Positions 36,595 to 47,984 of a stretch of DNA of 64,000 nt are shown here, piece after piece. The position numbers and the translations under genes were made by a program. The stretch lies in NCBI GenBank assembly GCA_028279345.1, contig JANQNY010000016.1:1-64000 (forward strand), read 5' to 3'. Every line of letters begins with the position of its first letter. Within the stretch, counting starts at the first letter, position 1. Source of the DNA: Geminicoccaceae bacterium. Lineage in GTDB: Bacteria; Pseudomonadota; Alphaproteobacteria; Geminicoccales; Geminicoccaceae. Under the pieces are notes generated by a model. It did not search any database and was not told the DNA's origin. It saw only the letters and a program-made list of their open reading frames with translations.

Positions 36595-37067
36595 GCGAGC
36601 GCACCGCGACGCAGGGTCTGGACCTCGACGCGGTCCGGCCGGAACGCCTGCTCGAGCACGTCGACGCAGCGCTCCGGACGAGCGCCACCGCACATGAAGA
36701 CGTCGAGCGCTGCGTAGTCGCGCTCGGGCCAGGAGTGTATCGAGATGTGGCTCTCAGCGAGTACCGCGACACCGCTCAGGCCGCCATTCGGCTCGAACGG
36801 GTGCAGGTGGATGTGCAAGAGCGTGGCGCCGGCGGCTTCGACGCAAGCGCGCATGGCCCGCTCGACGTGGGCCTGATCGTCGATGCGATCGGCCCCGTAG
36901 AGGTCGATGATCAGGTGCACGCCGGCGAAGGTCGCACCGTCGCGCTCGATGAAATAGTCCTGACGCGCCGCTGTCGCGACGGTGGCATCCAGGGTCTCGG
37001 CTTCCGTTTGGGAGGTTTCGCGCCGCTGCGCACCCATCCCCAATTGGAAGAGGGCGTCTGACGACAT
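36591..37067 (-). CDS. speD: S-adenosylmethionine decarboxylase proenzyme
   Basis: 158-residue SpeD proenzyme, which self-cleaves to make a pyruvoyl cofactor and decarboxylates SAM for spermidine synthesis. The cleavage/active-site segment LAESHISIHSWPE is present with the Ser that becomes pyruvoyl, plus the conserved FMCGG cysteine region. It carries a somewhat long N-terminal extension (about 35 residues, polar) compared with the 120-residue bacterial form. GGGAGGAC precedes the ATG. Coupled to speE by a GTGA overlap. Confidence 0.93.
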   Translation of the reverse strand: MSSDALFQLGMGAQRRETSQTEAETLDATVATAARQDYFIERDGATFAGVHLIIDLYGADRIDDQAHVERAMRACVEAAGATLLHIHLHPFEPNGGLSGVAVLAESHISIHSWPERDYAALDVFMCGGARPERCVDVLEQAFRPDRVEVQTLRRGALA

Positions 37068-37158
37068 GGCGTCCTCCCCAACCAGCAGATGTCCCCGCGC
37101 CTTCGCGGGAAGCGCCTTCTAGGGGTGGAGCGCCCGGTGGGTCAACGGGTGTCTCACC

Positions 37159-39630
<2,472 letters not shown>

Positions 39631-39658
39631 CGAGAGCTCCTCGTCCGAGACGCCGCGC

Positions 39659-39973
39659 TCAGGCGCCGGCGATGTCCTTGATCCGCAACACCGTGAGCGA
39701 TTGACGGTGCCCGGCCTTGCGTCGCGAGTTCTTGCGCCGCCGCTTCTTGAAGATCACAAGCTTCGGTCCTTTGACCTGCTCGAGCACCTCGGCCGTCACC
39801 GCGGCGCCGTCGACCGCAGGCGCGCCGATTTTCGCCTGCCCGTTTCCGCCGATCATCAACACATCGGTCAGCTTGATCTCGCTGCCGGCCTCGGCCTCCA
39901 GCCGTTCCACCTGAATGACGTCGTCGGCGGCGACACGGTACTGCTTGCCGCCCGTCTTGATTACTGCGTACAT
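39659..39973 (-). CDS. rplU: 50S ribosomal protein L21
   Basis: 104-residue L21 starting [20 protein letters not shown], with [20 protein letters not shown]-like basic C-terminal motif for 23S rRNA binding (here [20 protein letters not shown]). First gene of the rplU-rpmA-obgE-proB unit. A sigma-70-type promoter can be read about 50-80 bases upstream (40026-40053). Confidence 0.97.
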   Translation of the reverse strand: MYAVIKTGGKQYRVAADDVIQVERLEAEAGSEIKLTDVLMIGGNGQAKIGAPAVDGAAVTAEVLEQVKGPKLVIFKKRRRKNSRRKAGHRQSLTVLRIKDIAGA

Positions 39974-40025
39974 GGCTTGACCGAAGCAAAGAGAGGGGCA
40001 CGCCCGAATCGGGCGGCGGGGCGAG

Positions 40026-40053
40026 AAAATACTTCGGTGGGTGCCGTTGTCAA
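40026..40053 (-). promoter_or_regulatory. sigma-70-like promoter of rplU-rpmA-obgE-proB
   Basis: On the minus strand a perfect -35 TTGACA (40048-40053) is followed after 16 bases by TATTTT (40026-40031), four of six matches to TATAAT. It sits 53 bases upstream of the rplU ATG, as expected for the only promoter of this cluster. Confidence 0.6.
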
Positions 40054-40092
40054 CGGCGTCGCCGGCATCGCCCTTCGGGAGGTGGTGACGTC

Positions 40093-41274
40093 TTGAGCCA
40101 GTTCAGCCTCGGCATTGAAGAAGAGTACCTGCTGGTCGACCCCGAGACCCGCGATCTGGTGGCCTCACCGGATCCGGCGTTCATGGATGCCTGCCGCGAT
40201 ATCGCGGGCGATCGCGTGACCAACGAGCTCCTCCAGGCCCAGGTCGAGATCGACACGCCCGCCTGTTCCGACGTCGCAACGGCGGCGAAGGAGCTGCGCC
40301 GGCTACGCGCTGCCGTCATCACGGCGGCGGGCGCTCACGGGATGGCGGTGATCGCCAGCTCGACCCACCCCTTTGCCCAGTGGCGCTCGCTCAAGCGCGT
40401 CACCAAGCAGCGCTACGACCAGCTCGCGCGCGACTTCCGCATCATCGCCGATCGGCTCGCTATCTGTGGCATGCACGTCCACGTCGGCATCGATGACGCG
40501 GACGAGCGCATCGATCTGATGAACCAGGCGACCTACTTCCTGCCCCATTTGTTGACGCTCTCGACCAGCTCGCCGTTCTGGCAAGGCGAGCACAGTGGCC
40601 TAATGGCGTATCGGCCGACCGTCTTTCGCGACCTGCCACGTAGTGGCTTGCCGGAGCATCTCGAAAACGACCGTCAGTGGCAGGATCTTCTCGGCACGCT
40701 CGAGGAGACGGGCCTCTGCGACGACGGCTCCAAGATCTGGTGGGACCTTCGGCCTTCGATCAACTTCCCGACCCTTGAGCTGCGGGTCTGCGACATCTGC
40801 ACGCGCGTCGAGGATGCCGTCGCCATCTCGGCCCTCTTCCAGTCGCTGGTTGCCACCCTGCATCGGCTTCGACAACGCAATCAGTCCTGGCGCTACTACC
40901 GCCACCTGCTGATCGAGGAGAACAAGTGGCGCGCGCAGCGCTATGGCGTGCGTGGCGACCTAGCGGACTTCGGCTGTCGGAACCTAAAGCCCTTCAGTGA
41001 CTTGATCGAGGAGTTGATCGAGATCGTCGAGGAGGCAGCCCTTGAGCTTGGGTGCCTCGCTGAGGTCTCGCGAGTCCGGGCAATCGTCGCCGAAGGAACG
41101 TCGGCGGACCATCAGCTCCGCGTCCATCAAGAGAGCCTCGATGCGGGGGCCGACGGCAAGGAAGCCCTCATTGCCGTGGTCGATTGGCTGATCGAGACGA
41201 CCCGCGCCGGCATCGGTAGCGACGAGCCGACCACGACCGCCGACTTGCTGGCCAAGCGCGCCACCACGTCCTAG
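40093..41274 (+). CDS. YbdK-type carboxylate-amine ligase (glutamate-cysteine ligase family 2)
   Basis: 393-residue ATP-dependent ligase of the GCS2/YbdK family, which joins a carboxylate (often glutamate) to an amine, with weak glutamate-cysteine ligase activity in E. coli YbdK. Landmarks: [36 protein letters not shown] and [20 protein letters not shown]. The start is TTG 40093, chosen because GGGAGGTG lies 10 bases upstream and the product begins exactly at the family N-terminus. It diverges from rplU and precedes ribBX with a 29-base gap. True substrate unknown. Confidence 0.88.
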   Translation: MSQFSLGIEEEYLLVDPETRDLVASPDPAFMDACRDIAGDRVTNELLQAQVEIDTPACSDVATAAKELRRLRAAVITAAGAHGMAVIASSTHPFAQWRSLKRVTKQRYDQLARDFRIIADRLAICGMHVHVGIDDADERIDLMNQATYFLPHLLTLSTSSPFWQGEHSGLMAYRPTVFRDLPRSGLPEHLENDRQWQDLLGTLEETGLCDDGSKIWWDLRPSINFPTLELRVCDICTRVEDAVAISALFQSLVATLHRLRQRNQSWRYYRHLLIEENKWRAQRYGVRGDLADFGCRNLKPFSDLIEELIEIVEEAALELGCLAEVSRVRAIVAEGTSADHQLRVHQESLDAGADGKEALIAVVDWLIETTRAGIGSDEPTTTADLLAKRATTS

Positions 41275-41303
41275 GTCTCGCTCTCCGTTTCAACAGGTGA
41301 GCG

Positions 41304-42410
41304 ATGTCTGATCTCGATCCCATAGAGGACGCCATCCGCGCGATTGGCGAGGGCCGCATGGTGGTTGTCGTCGACGACGACGACCGCGAGAACGAGGGCG
41401 ATCTGGTCATGGCGGCCGACCGTTCGACGCCGGAGCAGACGGCGTTCATCATCCGCCACACCAGCGGCATCCTCTGCGTACCGATGACCGCAGGCGAAGC
41501 GCGGCGGTTGCGGCTCGACCCTATGGTGAGCGCCAACGACGCCCCGCTCAGAACCGCGTTCACAGTCTCGGTGGACTATCGCGAGGGCCTGACGACGGGC
41601 ATCTCCGCGGACGAGCGGACGGCGACGATCCGCGCACTCGCCAACCGCAATTGCGGTGCCGAAGACTTCGTGCGACCCGGCCATGTGTTCCCGCTGGTCG
41701 CTCGCGACGGCGGCGTGCTCGTGCGCTCGGGACACACCGAGGCGGCGGTCGACCTTGCGCGACTGGCCGGCGCGGCGCCGGCGGCGGTGATCGGCGAACT
41801 GGTCAACGACGACGGCACGGTGAAGCGGCTGCCCGACTGCCGTGCCTTCGCCACGGAGCATGGCCTCAAGATCGTCTCCATCGCCGACCTGATCGACTAC
41901 CGCCAGCAACGCGAGCACCTCGTCGAGCGGGTCACCGTCTTCCCGGTGGACACGCCGGCAGGGCGTGCCGAGGCACATGTCTACAAGACACCCTTCGACA
42001 ACCTTCAGCAGGTGGCGCTGGTCTTCGGCGACACCGCGGGGCCGGTTCCGGTTTTGGCGCGTATCCACCGCGAGCAGGTCGTGGCGGACTTGTTCGTCAG
42101 GGCACCTGGCGAGGAGCCGACGCGCCGGGCGCTGGAGCGGATCGGCCGCGAAGGCAGGGGCGTCTTGATCTATCTCAGGGATGGGCTCGCCGTTCCACCC
42201 CGCGCTCTTGAGCCCGAGAGCGGCGACCATGAGGACCATGGCAGCGCCCAGGCGCGACGCGACCGCTGGCGCGAGGTCGGCATCGGCGCGCAGATCCTGC
42301 GCGAGTTGGGCATCACCCGCATCAGGCTCCTGAGCTCGAGCCAGCGCCAGTATGTCGGGCTCGATGGCTTCGGCATCGAGATCACCGCGACGGAGCCGCT
42401 GGAACACTAG
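41304..42410 (+). CDS. ribBX: DHBP synthase with degenerate GTP cyclohydrolase II domain (RibBX)
   Basis: 368-residue flavin-synthesis protein. Residues 1-205 are an intact 3,4-dihydroxy-2-butanone-4-phosphate synthase: DDDDRENEGDLVMA (24-37), RHTSGILCVPM, TTGISADERT, RPGHVFPLVA, GHTEAAVDL and NDDGTVKRLPD. The C-terminal half has the GTP cyclohydrolase II fold (VALVFGD, ARIHREQVVADLF, GIGAQILRELGI), but the zinc-binding cysteine triad and surrounding GTP motif are absent, so it should not hydrolyse GTP. This combination is the RibBX type known in many proteobacteria. A separate ribA should exist elsewhere. The name RibBX rests on the missing cysteines. Confidence 0.88.
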   Translation: MSDLDPIEDAIRAIGEGRMVVVVDDDDRENEGDLVMAADRSTPEQTAFIIRHTSGILCVPMTAGEARRLRLDPMVSANDAPLRTAFTVSVDYREGLTTGISADERTATIRALANRNCGAEDFVRPGHVFPLVARDGGVLVRSGHTEAAVDLARLAGAAPAAVIGELVNDDGTVKRLPDCRAFATEHGLKIVSIADLIDYRQQREHLVERVTVFPVDTPAGRAEAHVYKTPFDNLQQVALVFGDTAGPVPVLARIHREQVVADLFVRAPGEEPTRRALERIGREGRGVLIYLRDGLAVPPRALEPESGDHEDHGSAQARRDRWREVGIGAQILRELGITRIRLLSSSQRQYVGLDGFGIEITATEPLEH

Positions 42411-42580
42411 AAGTCCGGCTACCGGTCCCCCGGTGCGCGGACGGGCCAGCCGACCCGAAGAACGCGGCCGTGGTGCAAAAATCCTTGGCTCAAGGGACGC
42501 GAGCTTTCTACAACAGATTCCGCGTAAAGCGGGTCCCGGCGGCAACGTGCGGAGCCCCACTTGTGATCAGGGAGAGAATC

Positions 42581-43546
42581 ATGACGTTCTGGCAGACCCT
42601 GCGTTGCGGCGTCTTCGCGGCGGTTCTCGTCGCGGGACCGGCGGCCGCAGCCGAGGTCGACAGCATCCACTTCCTCGTGCCGGGCGGTGCCGGTGGCGGT
42701 TGGGACGGTACGGCGCGTGGCACGGGAGAGGCGCTCACGAAGTCTGGGCTGGTCGATCAGGCGACCTACGAGAACATGTCCGGCGGCGGCGGTGGCAAGG
42801 CGATTGCGTACTTGATCGAGAACGCCGAATCGAGCCACGGCACGCTGATGGTGAACTCGACCCCGATCGTGATCCGCTCGCTCACCGGCGTCTTCCCGCA
42901 GAGCTTCCGCGACCTCACGCTTGTTGCGGGCACCATCGGCGACTATGCGGCCCTGGTCGTGCTGCCGGACAGCCCGTTCGAGAGCTTCACCGAGGTCGTC
43001 GAGCAGTACGAGTCCGACCCGCGCTCGTTCGCGGTCGGTGGCGGCTCGGTGCCGGGCGGCATGGATCACCTCGTGGCCGCCATGGCCTTCGAGGCCGCCG
43101 GCCAGGAGCCGACGGCGGTCAAGTACATTCCGTTCGACGCGGGTGGCGATGCCATGGCGGCGTTGCTCTCGGGCGAGATCCAGGTGCTATCGACGGGCTT
43201 CTCCGAGGCGGTCGAGCTCGCGCGCTCGGGTGACGTGCGGATCATCGGCATCACCGCGACAGAGCGGGTACCCGCCTTCGAGGAAGCGCCGACGCTCAAG
43301 GAGCAGGGCTACGACGTGGACTTCGTCAACTGGCGCGGCTTTTTCGGTGCGCCCGGCCTGCCGGAAGAACAGCGCCAAGCCTATATCGAGGTCCTCGAGG
43401 CGATGTACGAGACGCCTGAGTGGGAAGACGTGCGGGCGCGCAACGGGTGGGTCAATATCTGGCACCCGGGCGACGACTTCACGGTCTTTCTGGAGGCGCA
43501 GGAGGCGCAGCTAGGCGACCTCATGAAGAAGCTCGGCTTCCTCTAA
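42581..43546 (+). CDS. tctC: tripartite tricarboxylate transporter receptor
   Basis: 321-residue periplasmic receptor of a Tct (TTT) uptake system. A signal peptide (MTFWQTLRCGVFAAVLVAG, cleaved near AAAAEVD) is followed by the family ligand loop HFLVPGGAGGGWDGTARGTG, VGGGSVPGGMDHL and YIPFDAGGDAMAALLSG. The start ATG 42581 follows GGGAGAG; the frame back to 42470 is non-coding. Ligand is probably a di- or tricarboxylate, unproven. A hairpin separates it from tctB, suggesting higher receptor expression. Confidence 0.92.
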   Translation: MTFWQTLRCGVFAAVLVAGPAAAAEVDSIHFLVPGGAGGGWDGTARGTGEALTKSGLVDQATYENMSGGGGGKAIAYLIENAESSHGTLMVNSTPIVIRSLTGVFPQSFRDLTLVAGTIGDYAALVVLPDSPFESFTEVVEQYESDPRSFAVGGGSVPGGMDHLVAAMAFEAAGQEPTAVKYIPFDAGGDAMAALLSGEIQVLSTGFSEAVELARSGDVRIIGITATERVPAFEEAPTLKEQGYDVDFVNWRGFFGAPGLPEEQRQAYIEVLEAMYETPEWEDVRARNGWVNIWHPGDDFTVFLEAQEAQLGDLMKKLGFL

Positions 43547-43554
43547 GACTCTCC

Positions 43555-43587
43555 GAGAGGGTGGCGCGCCACCTGCGCCATCCTCTC
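43555..43587 (+). promoter_or_regulatory. 13-bp stem-loop between tctC and tctB
   Basis: Arms 43555-43567 (GAGAGGGTGGCGC) and 43575-43587 (GCGCCATCCTCTC) pair over 13 bp with one G-U wobble and a 7-base loop, beginning eight bases after the tctC stop. The tctB ribosome-binding site AAGGAG starts two bases after the stem. No T-run, so an RNA-stability or partial-attenuation element is more likely than a terminator. Confidence 0.7.
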
Positions 43588-43601
43588 CAAGGAGCGATGC
43601 T

Positions 43602-44087
43602 TTGGCGGCAGATCGCTGGATCGCCCTCGGGTTTCTCGTCCTCTCACTCGTCTATGGCTGGGCGGCCTGGAACTACCCGATCCTACCCTTCGAGCAGAAC
43701 AACCCCTTCAAGCCGAACACCTTGCCTATGGGCCTGGCGGTTGCGGGCGCCCTGCTGTCGCTGATCATCCTCCTCGGCGGTCGTGGCGACGCGGCGGCCG
43801 ACACCAAAGGTGCGCAAGGCCTCACCCTTGCGCGGCTGATGAACTACGCCTGGGGCGAGGCGCTCGGGCTCATCCTGGCGATGATTGCCTACGCGCTGCT
43901 CTTACGCCCGTTGGGCTTCCTGCTCGCCACCGTGCTCTTTCTGGGTGGTTCAGCGGTGATCCTCGGCGAGCGCCGTTGGCACTTGCTCGTCCCGGTGGTC
44001 GTCATCGGCGCAGGCAGCATCTGGTATCTGGTCGACGAGGTGTTGGGGATCTTCCTGCGCCCCTGGCCCTGGTTTCTCGCAGGATAG
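43602..44087 (+). CDS. tctB: tripartite tricarboxylate transporter small membrane subunit
   Basis: 161-residue small permease subunit with four predicted helices (WIALGFLVLSLVYGWAAW, LPMGLAVAGALLSLIILL, ALGLILAMIAYALLLRPLGF, LLVPVVVIGAGSIWYLV). The RPLGF(L)LATVLFL motif is typical of TctB. Start is TTG 43602, nine bases downstream of AAGGAG; no ATG or GTG would keep the first helix intact. It sits between tctC and tctA. Confidence 0.9.
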   Translation: MAADRWIALGFLVLSLVYGWAAWNYPILPFEQNNPFKPNTLPMGLAVAGALLSLIILLGGRGDAAADTKGAQGLTLARLMNYAWGEALGLILAMIAYALLLRPLGFLLATVLFLGGSAVILGERRWHLLVPVVVIGAGSIWYLVDEVLGIFLRPWPWFLAG

Positions 44088-44096
44088 GCGGCTTCC

Positions 44097-45608
44097 ATGC
44101 TCGACGGCGTCCTCGCGGGTCTCGGCACTGCCTTCTCGTTCTACAACATCCTCATGGTGGTTGCCGGCTGTCTGATCGGCACCCTGATCGGCATGCTCCC
44201 GGGGCTCGGGCCCATGTCGATCATCGCCATCATGATCCCCGTGGCGATCCAGCTTGGTGACCCGTCCAGCGCGCTGATCATGCTCGCGGGCGTCTACTAT
44301 GGCGCCATCTTTGGCGGCTCGACCTCGTCGATTCTCATCAACGCGCCCGGCGTGGCCGGCACGGTTGCGACCTCGTTCGACGGCTATCCGATGGCGATGC
44401 GGGGCGAGGCCGGCAAGGCGCTCACCATCGCCGCGGTCGCCTCCTTCGCCGGGGGTACGGTGGGCGCGGTCCTCTTGTTTCTCTTCGCACCCGCCCTGTC
44501 ATCAGTGGCGGTGCTCTTCTGGTCCGCCGAGTACTTCGCGTTGATGCTCGTGGGCCTCTCGGCGATCGCTGCCTTTGCCGGCCGCGGCAAGGTGGTGAAG
44601 GCGCTCTTGATGACCGTCTTCGGGCTCATGCTGGCCACCGTCGGCGAGAGTGCCCTCTTCAACGCGCCACGCTTCACCATGGGCCTATTAGACCTGCAGA
44701 GCGGGTTCAACTTCGTCACCTTGGCCATGGCGCTCTTTGCGCTCCCTGAGGCAATCCACCTGATCCTCGATCCGTCCCGCGGTGCGGCGGCCAGATCGGG
44801 CGGCACGGACATCAAGAACCTGCGGATCACGCGAGCAGAGGCCCGCCGCATCGCACCGGTCGTGGGCCGTCAGTCGATCCAGGGCTTTCTCATCGGCGTG
44901 ATGCCCGGCGCGGGCGCGACGCTGGCTTCGTTCCTGGGCTATGCGGTCGAGCGCAACCTGGCGAAGGACGACGAGCGGGGCGAGTTCGGCAAGGGCTCGA
45001 TCAAGGGCCTTGCTGCGCCCGAGACCGCCAACAACGCCGCCTGCACGGGCTCCTTCGTGCCACTCCTGACCCTCGGCATCCCGGGCTCTGGCACCACCGC
45101 GATCCTCTTGGGCGCACTCATCGCGCTCAATGTCAATCCGGGCCCGCGGCTGATGATCGATCGTCCGGAGGTCTTCTGGGCGGTCATCATCTCCATGTAT
45201 CTCGGCAACATCGTGCTCTTGGTGCTCAACCTGCCGCTGATCCCCTACATCGCCAAGCTGCTGGCGGTGCCCAGGAACTTCCTCATCCCGTTCATCCTCT
45301 TCTTCGCCATGGCCGGCGCCTATATCGGCCAGAACAACTCGACCGAGCTCTTGATCCTCGTTGGCCTCGGCGTGATCGCGACCATCCTGCGCTTCGCGGA
45401 CTACCCGCTGCCGCCACTCCTGATCGGCTTCATCCTCGGACCGATGCTTGAGAACAACTTCAGTCGCGCCATGCTCAATGCCGACGGCATCAGCTTTCTG
45501 TGGGAACGGCCAGGGACGCTGGCGCTGGTCATCCTGGGCATCATCCTCGTGCTACTGCCGTACATAGGCCAGTTCCGCGCCCCGCGCAGGGCGGCGCAAG
45601 CGGACTGA
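44097..45608 (+). CDS. tctA: tripartite tricarboxylate transporter large membrane subunit
   Basis: 503-residue permease with about 12 helices. TctA hallmarks: GTLIGMLPGLGPMSIIAIMI, YYGAIFGGSTSSILINAPG, QSIQGFLIGVMPGAGATLAS, ETANNAACTGSFVPLLTLGI and PGSGTTAILLGAL. The paired glycine-proline loops form the transport core. Ion-driven import of a carboxylate delivered by TctC is expected. Last gene of tctCBA; beyond it base composition drops sharply at the island. Confidence 0.94.
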   Translation: MLDGVLAGLGTAFSFYNILMVVAGCLIGTLIGMLPGLGPMSIIAIMIPVAIQLGDPSSALIMLAGVYYGAIFGGSTSSILINAPGVAGTVATSFDGYPMAMRGEAGKALTIAAVASFAGGTVGAVLLFLFAPALSSVAVLFWSAEYFALMLVGLSAIAAFAGRGKVVKALLMTVFGLMLATVGESALFNAPRFTMGLLDLQSGFNFVTLAMALFALPEAIHLILDPSRGAAARSGGTDIKNLRITRAEARRIAPVVGRQSIQGFLIGVMPGAGATLASFLGYAVERNLAKDDERGEFGKGSIKGLAAPETANNAACTGSFVPLLTLGIPGSGTTAILLGALIALNVNPGPRLMIDRPEVFWAVIISMYLGNIVLLVLNLPLIPYIAKLLAVPRNFLIPFILFFAMAGAYIGQNNSTELLILVGLGVIATILRFADYPLPPLLIGFILGPMLENNFSRAMLNADGISFLWERPGTLALVILGIILVLLPYIGQFRAPRRAAQAD

Positions 45609-45793
45609 CGCGGGCGCGGCCCCGGCCCTTCCTTGGACAACCGGCCTCGCCTATCCCACGATCTTCCTTCTTAATCCTCATGTCCGACAAACCGATGTCG
45701 GCACGTCACATATGGCACAGGAGATTGACATGCCATCAACAACGAGATAATCGCCAAAAGCGTGGTTTATTTCGCGGATCGTATCGTATTCCG

Positions 45794-45822
45794 TTGAATG
45801 TAGCCGCGTATGTAAATATATT
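45794..45822 (+). promoter_or_regulatory. predicted promoter of island operon
   Basis: TTGAAT (45794-45799) and TATATT (45817-45822) are separated by exactly 17 bases, near-consensus for sigma-70. The start point would fall near 45829, leaving about 20 bases of leader before the ATG at 45848. A second candidate, TTGACA at 45725 with GATAAT 15 bases on, lies further upstream. Confidence 0.6.
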
Positions 45823-45847
45823 AACAATTAGCGTGACTGGAAACAGG

Positions 45848-46135
45848 ATGACCTCCGACAATCAAACAATTAGTTATCTTGATGTCATAGGTTCCGAAGA
45901 GGATATTGCGGATATCCAAGATCTTGTTAAGAATTTTAAAGATGTAAAAATTAGTGATTCCGATGTTTTTTCACCAACTGACAGTGAATTTAGCGGCGCG
46001 GAGGTCGTAATCGGTTTAAAGATTGTTGTCCTTTGTATCAGTGGAGCGGCCGCCACCGTCAAGCTTTTGAATGAATTGCACAGATACCGAAACCGATCAC
46101 CTAGTTTATTTGTGAGGCCGAACGAAACGAATTGA
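45848..46135 (+). CDS. small single-TM protein, possibly EACC1-like (island)
   Basis: 95-residue protein of unrecognised family. Layout: a short N-terminal strand (TISYLDVIGSEED), an acidic helix (about 17-30, EEDIADIQDLVKNF), a linker, one hydrophobic helix (about 53-71, VVIGLKIVVLCISGAAATV) and a basic tail ending in a strand (RSPSLFVR). This order resembles the small EACC1 constant components described next to conflict-system effectors, but the resemblance is by eye only. ATG 45848 follows GGAAACAGG and a near-consensus promoter. It precedes the 579-residue HExxH protein by 65 bases, same strand, same A/T-rich composition. Function unknown; a membrane-linked partner of the larger protein is inferred. 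Confidence 0.7.
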   Translation: MTSDNQTISYLDVIGSEEDIADIQDLVKNFKDVKISDSDVFSPTDSEFSGAEVVIGLKIVVLCISGAAATVKLLNELHRYRNRSPSLFVRPNETN

Positions 46136-46200
46136 ATCAACCGGTGGTTGAGAATTTCCATTCTCTAGTTCTACGCTCAACGTTGTAGATTGTTCAGCCG

Positions 46201-47940
46201 ATGCCTGCTTGGGCGCAACTTGATACGGCCACACTCTGTATCCGGTGGGATTATGGTTCCCTCACGCGACCGAACGGATATCCGCAACGCTTTGATTTTT
46301 CCGCCCCCGACCACAAATTACATGCGAACCTCTTTTACTTGGACGATTCTTCGTGTTCCGAATATCTGTGTCAGATCGATGACTACGAGCAGCGTCTTCG
46401 AAGCGGCTTTCTTTGCGCAATGCAATGGCATGAGCAGCGACATTTCGTAGATTTTGTACTCACGAATTTCGGAGCAAGTCGCGTCCGCGCATACCTTGAG
46501 ATGTATAGCAGTTTTGATCACCTCCTTGGTGCACTGTGCGATGTGGGTCCTGATGTGGGATTCCCATTGAGTGTGTACGGGGACGAGGTAAGGCGATCTC
46601 GCCTAGGTGCGAGAGAACCAAGTGAACGTCTCGCCGACATTGCACGTTACGTGAAATTAAGAGCTACGTTTTTTGACGGCGATCATTACGAGCTCAGGGG
46701 TCCGAGCGGTTCAGTCTATTTTGGTGGTCCCGCGCAACTTGAAGCGTTGGCATTCTATGCACAGTTCGGGGTGACACAAAGCGTCTTTGGTCTCAACTTC
46801 GCTCGTGAGGTCTGGCACCGCACACCGTCATCTTCGCGCTCCGCTCCGATAAATAGATCAATTGAATCACTCTTCAGAATTTTTGGCATAGAATTTATTA
46901 CAGAAACTTCTAGCGGAGACTTCCTTGATGTCAGATTCATTCACGCGCTGTTGTTGGGTTCTCTTTTTTGCACACGAAAGGATTCATCTACGGAGATGGA
47001 CGAGCACGAAATGGCGCGCTATTCGCCGTCAAGAAGGCTGTTGAAACTTCTTGAGTTCTTTCACGCTGCTGGTTTTGCAGGACGTGTCGAGAGACCACTT
47101 GAAGCTTGGGAAAGGGTGGAGGACGCGAGTCTCAAGCTTTGGGGCCGAACTTGTACTGAAGAGATGCAAGAAGATGTAAAGTTTGAGGGCGAGTTTTTAC
47201 AGGAGGTGGTGAAACGCGATCAGACAAGGTCGTACGCACTCGATGTGTTTCGTGATTTTCACCGCATGAGGTGTCTGCTTTTGAATTGCCTTATTGAAGA
47301 TCCTTCGAGCGTTGTCGAGCCAAGTCGTTATTATGAAGAGACGCGTTTGAAGGTGCGGCCATCTCAGGTTCTTTGCTTTAGGTCGCCTCTCAGCGGAGAT
47401 TTGGATGCTCAATCGGTCCTGTTTTGGTCTTTGGACATGTTTGGAGAACCTAGTGCGTCGGCACTGTTAGTTGATCGGTGCCCCGACGAAGGAACTATTG
47501 CAGATAATTTTATAGAGCCCGTTTGCAAAGAAAGCTGGAAACTGGTAACGCTGAAAATGGCACCTCTTGCGAGGCTGTCGCAATCTGGCCGCCGTGTTAG
47601 AAGTCTTTTGGATCGTGAAATATTGGAAGCGGAAGGGCACCTACAGCAGTTGGGTCTTAAACCGATGTACGAACCATTGTATCGGTATCCGATAACTGAT
47701 CGAAGTGCCGCACTTTATTTTGAGATGGTGAACTTAGATACGATGAATTGCGATTTCACCGGCGAAGAGTTGGTGTCGGAACAAGCAATTCTTATTTCAT
47801 CGTGGGATTTTGTTGCCTTTCGAAGATTGCGTGACCATGCAATTCTTGGGCGACGTTCTGCGAACATTATTAGGGATATGCAAAATGGTGAATTCGGGCT
47901 GTGGATGACTCACCGGAGGTATTGGGAGCTTGTTCAGTAA
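46201..47940 (+). CDS. unknown protein with HExxH zincin signature (island)
   Basis: 579-residue protein of no recognised family, no signal peptide and no transmembrane helix, so probably cytosolic. Its most telling feature is WHEQRH (HExxH: H77, E78, H81) followed after 18 residues by E100 (AYLEMY), the spacing of gluzincin metallopeptidases. The segment HEQRHFVDFVLTNFGASRVR also looks like helical active-site packing. The rest is mixed alpha/beta and rich in aromatic residues and Arg, without P-loop or repeats. Codon usage and A/T-richness match the small upstream gene and differ from all neighbours. The start ATG 46201 has no good ribosome-binding site, so coupling or another start is possible. 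Peptidase activity is a prediction only. Confidence 0.75.
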   Translation: MPAWAQLDTATLCIRWDYGSLTRPNGYPQRFDFSAPDHKLHANLFYLDDSSCSEYLCQIDDYEQRLRSGFLCAMQWHEQRHFVDFVLTNFGASRVRAYLEMYSSFDHLLGALCDVGPDVGFPLSVYGDEVRRSRLGAREPSERLADIARYVKLRATFFDGDHYELRGPSGSVYFGGPAQLEALAFYAQFGVTQSVFGLNFAREVWHRTPSSSRSAPINRSIESLFRIFGIEFITETSSGDFLDVRFIHALLLGSLFCTRKDSSTEMDEHEMARYSPSRRLLKLLEFFHAAGFAGRVERPLEAWERVEDASLKLWGRTCTEEMQEDVKFEGEFLQEVVKRDQTRSYALDVFRDFHRMRCLLLNCLIEDPSSVVEPSRYYEETRLKVRPSQVLCFRSPLSGDLDAQSVLFWSLDMFGEPSASALLVDRCPDEGTIADNFIEPVCKESWKLVTLKMAPLARLSQSGRRVRSLLDREILEAEGHLQQLGLKPMYEPLYRYPITDRSAALYFEMVNLDTMNCDFTGEELVSEQAILISSWDFVAFRRLRDHAILGRRSANIIRDMQNGEFGLWMTHRRYWELVQ

Positions 47941-47984
47941 GTCTGTTTTGAATGTCGGTATTATTGAGTTAGGAGGTAAGGAGA

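Noticed and set aside
41271-42560. 429-codon minus-strand frame
   Set aside because: Antisense to ribBX; no recognisable domain.
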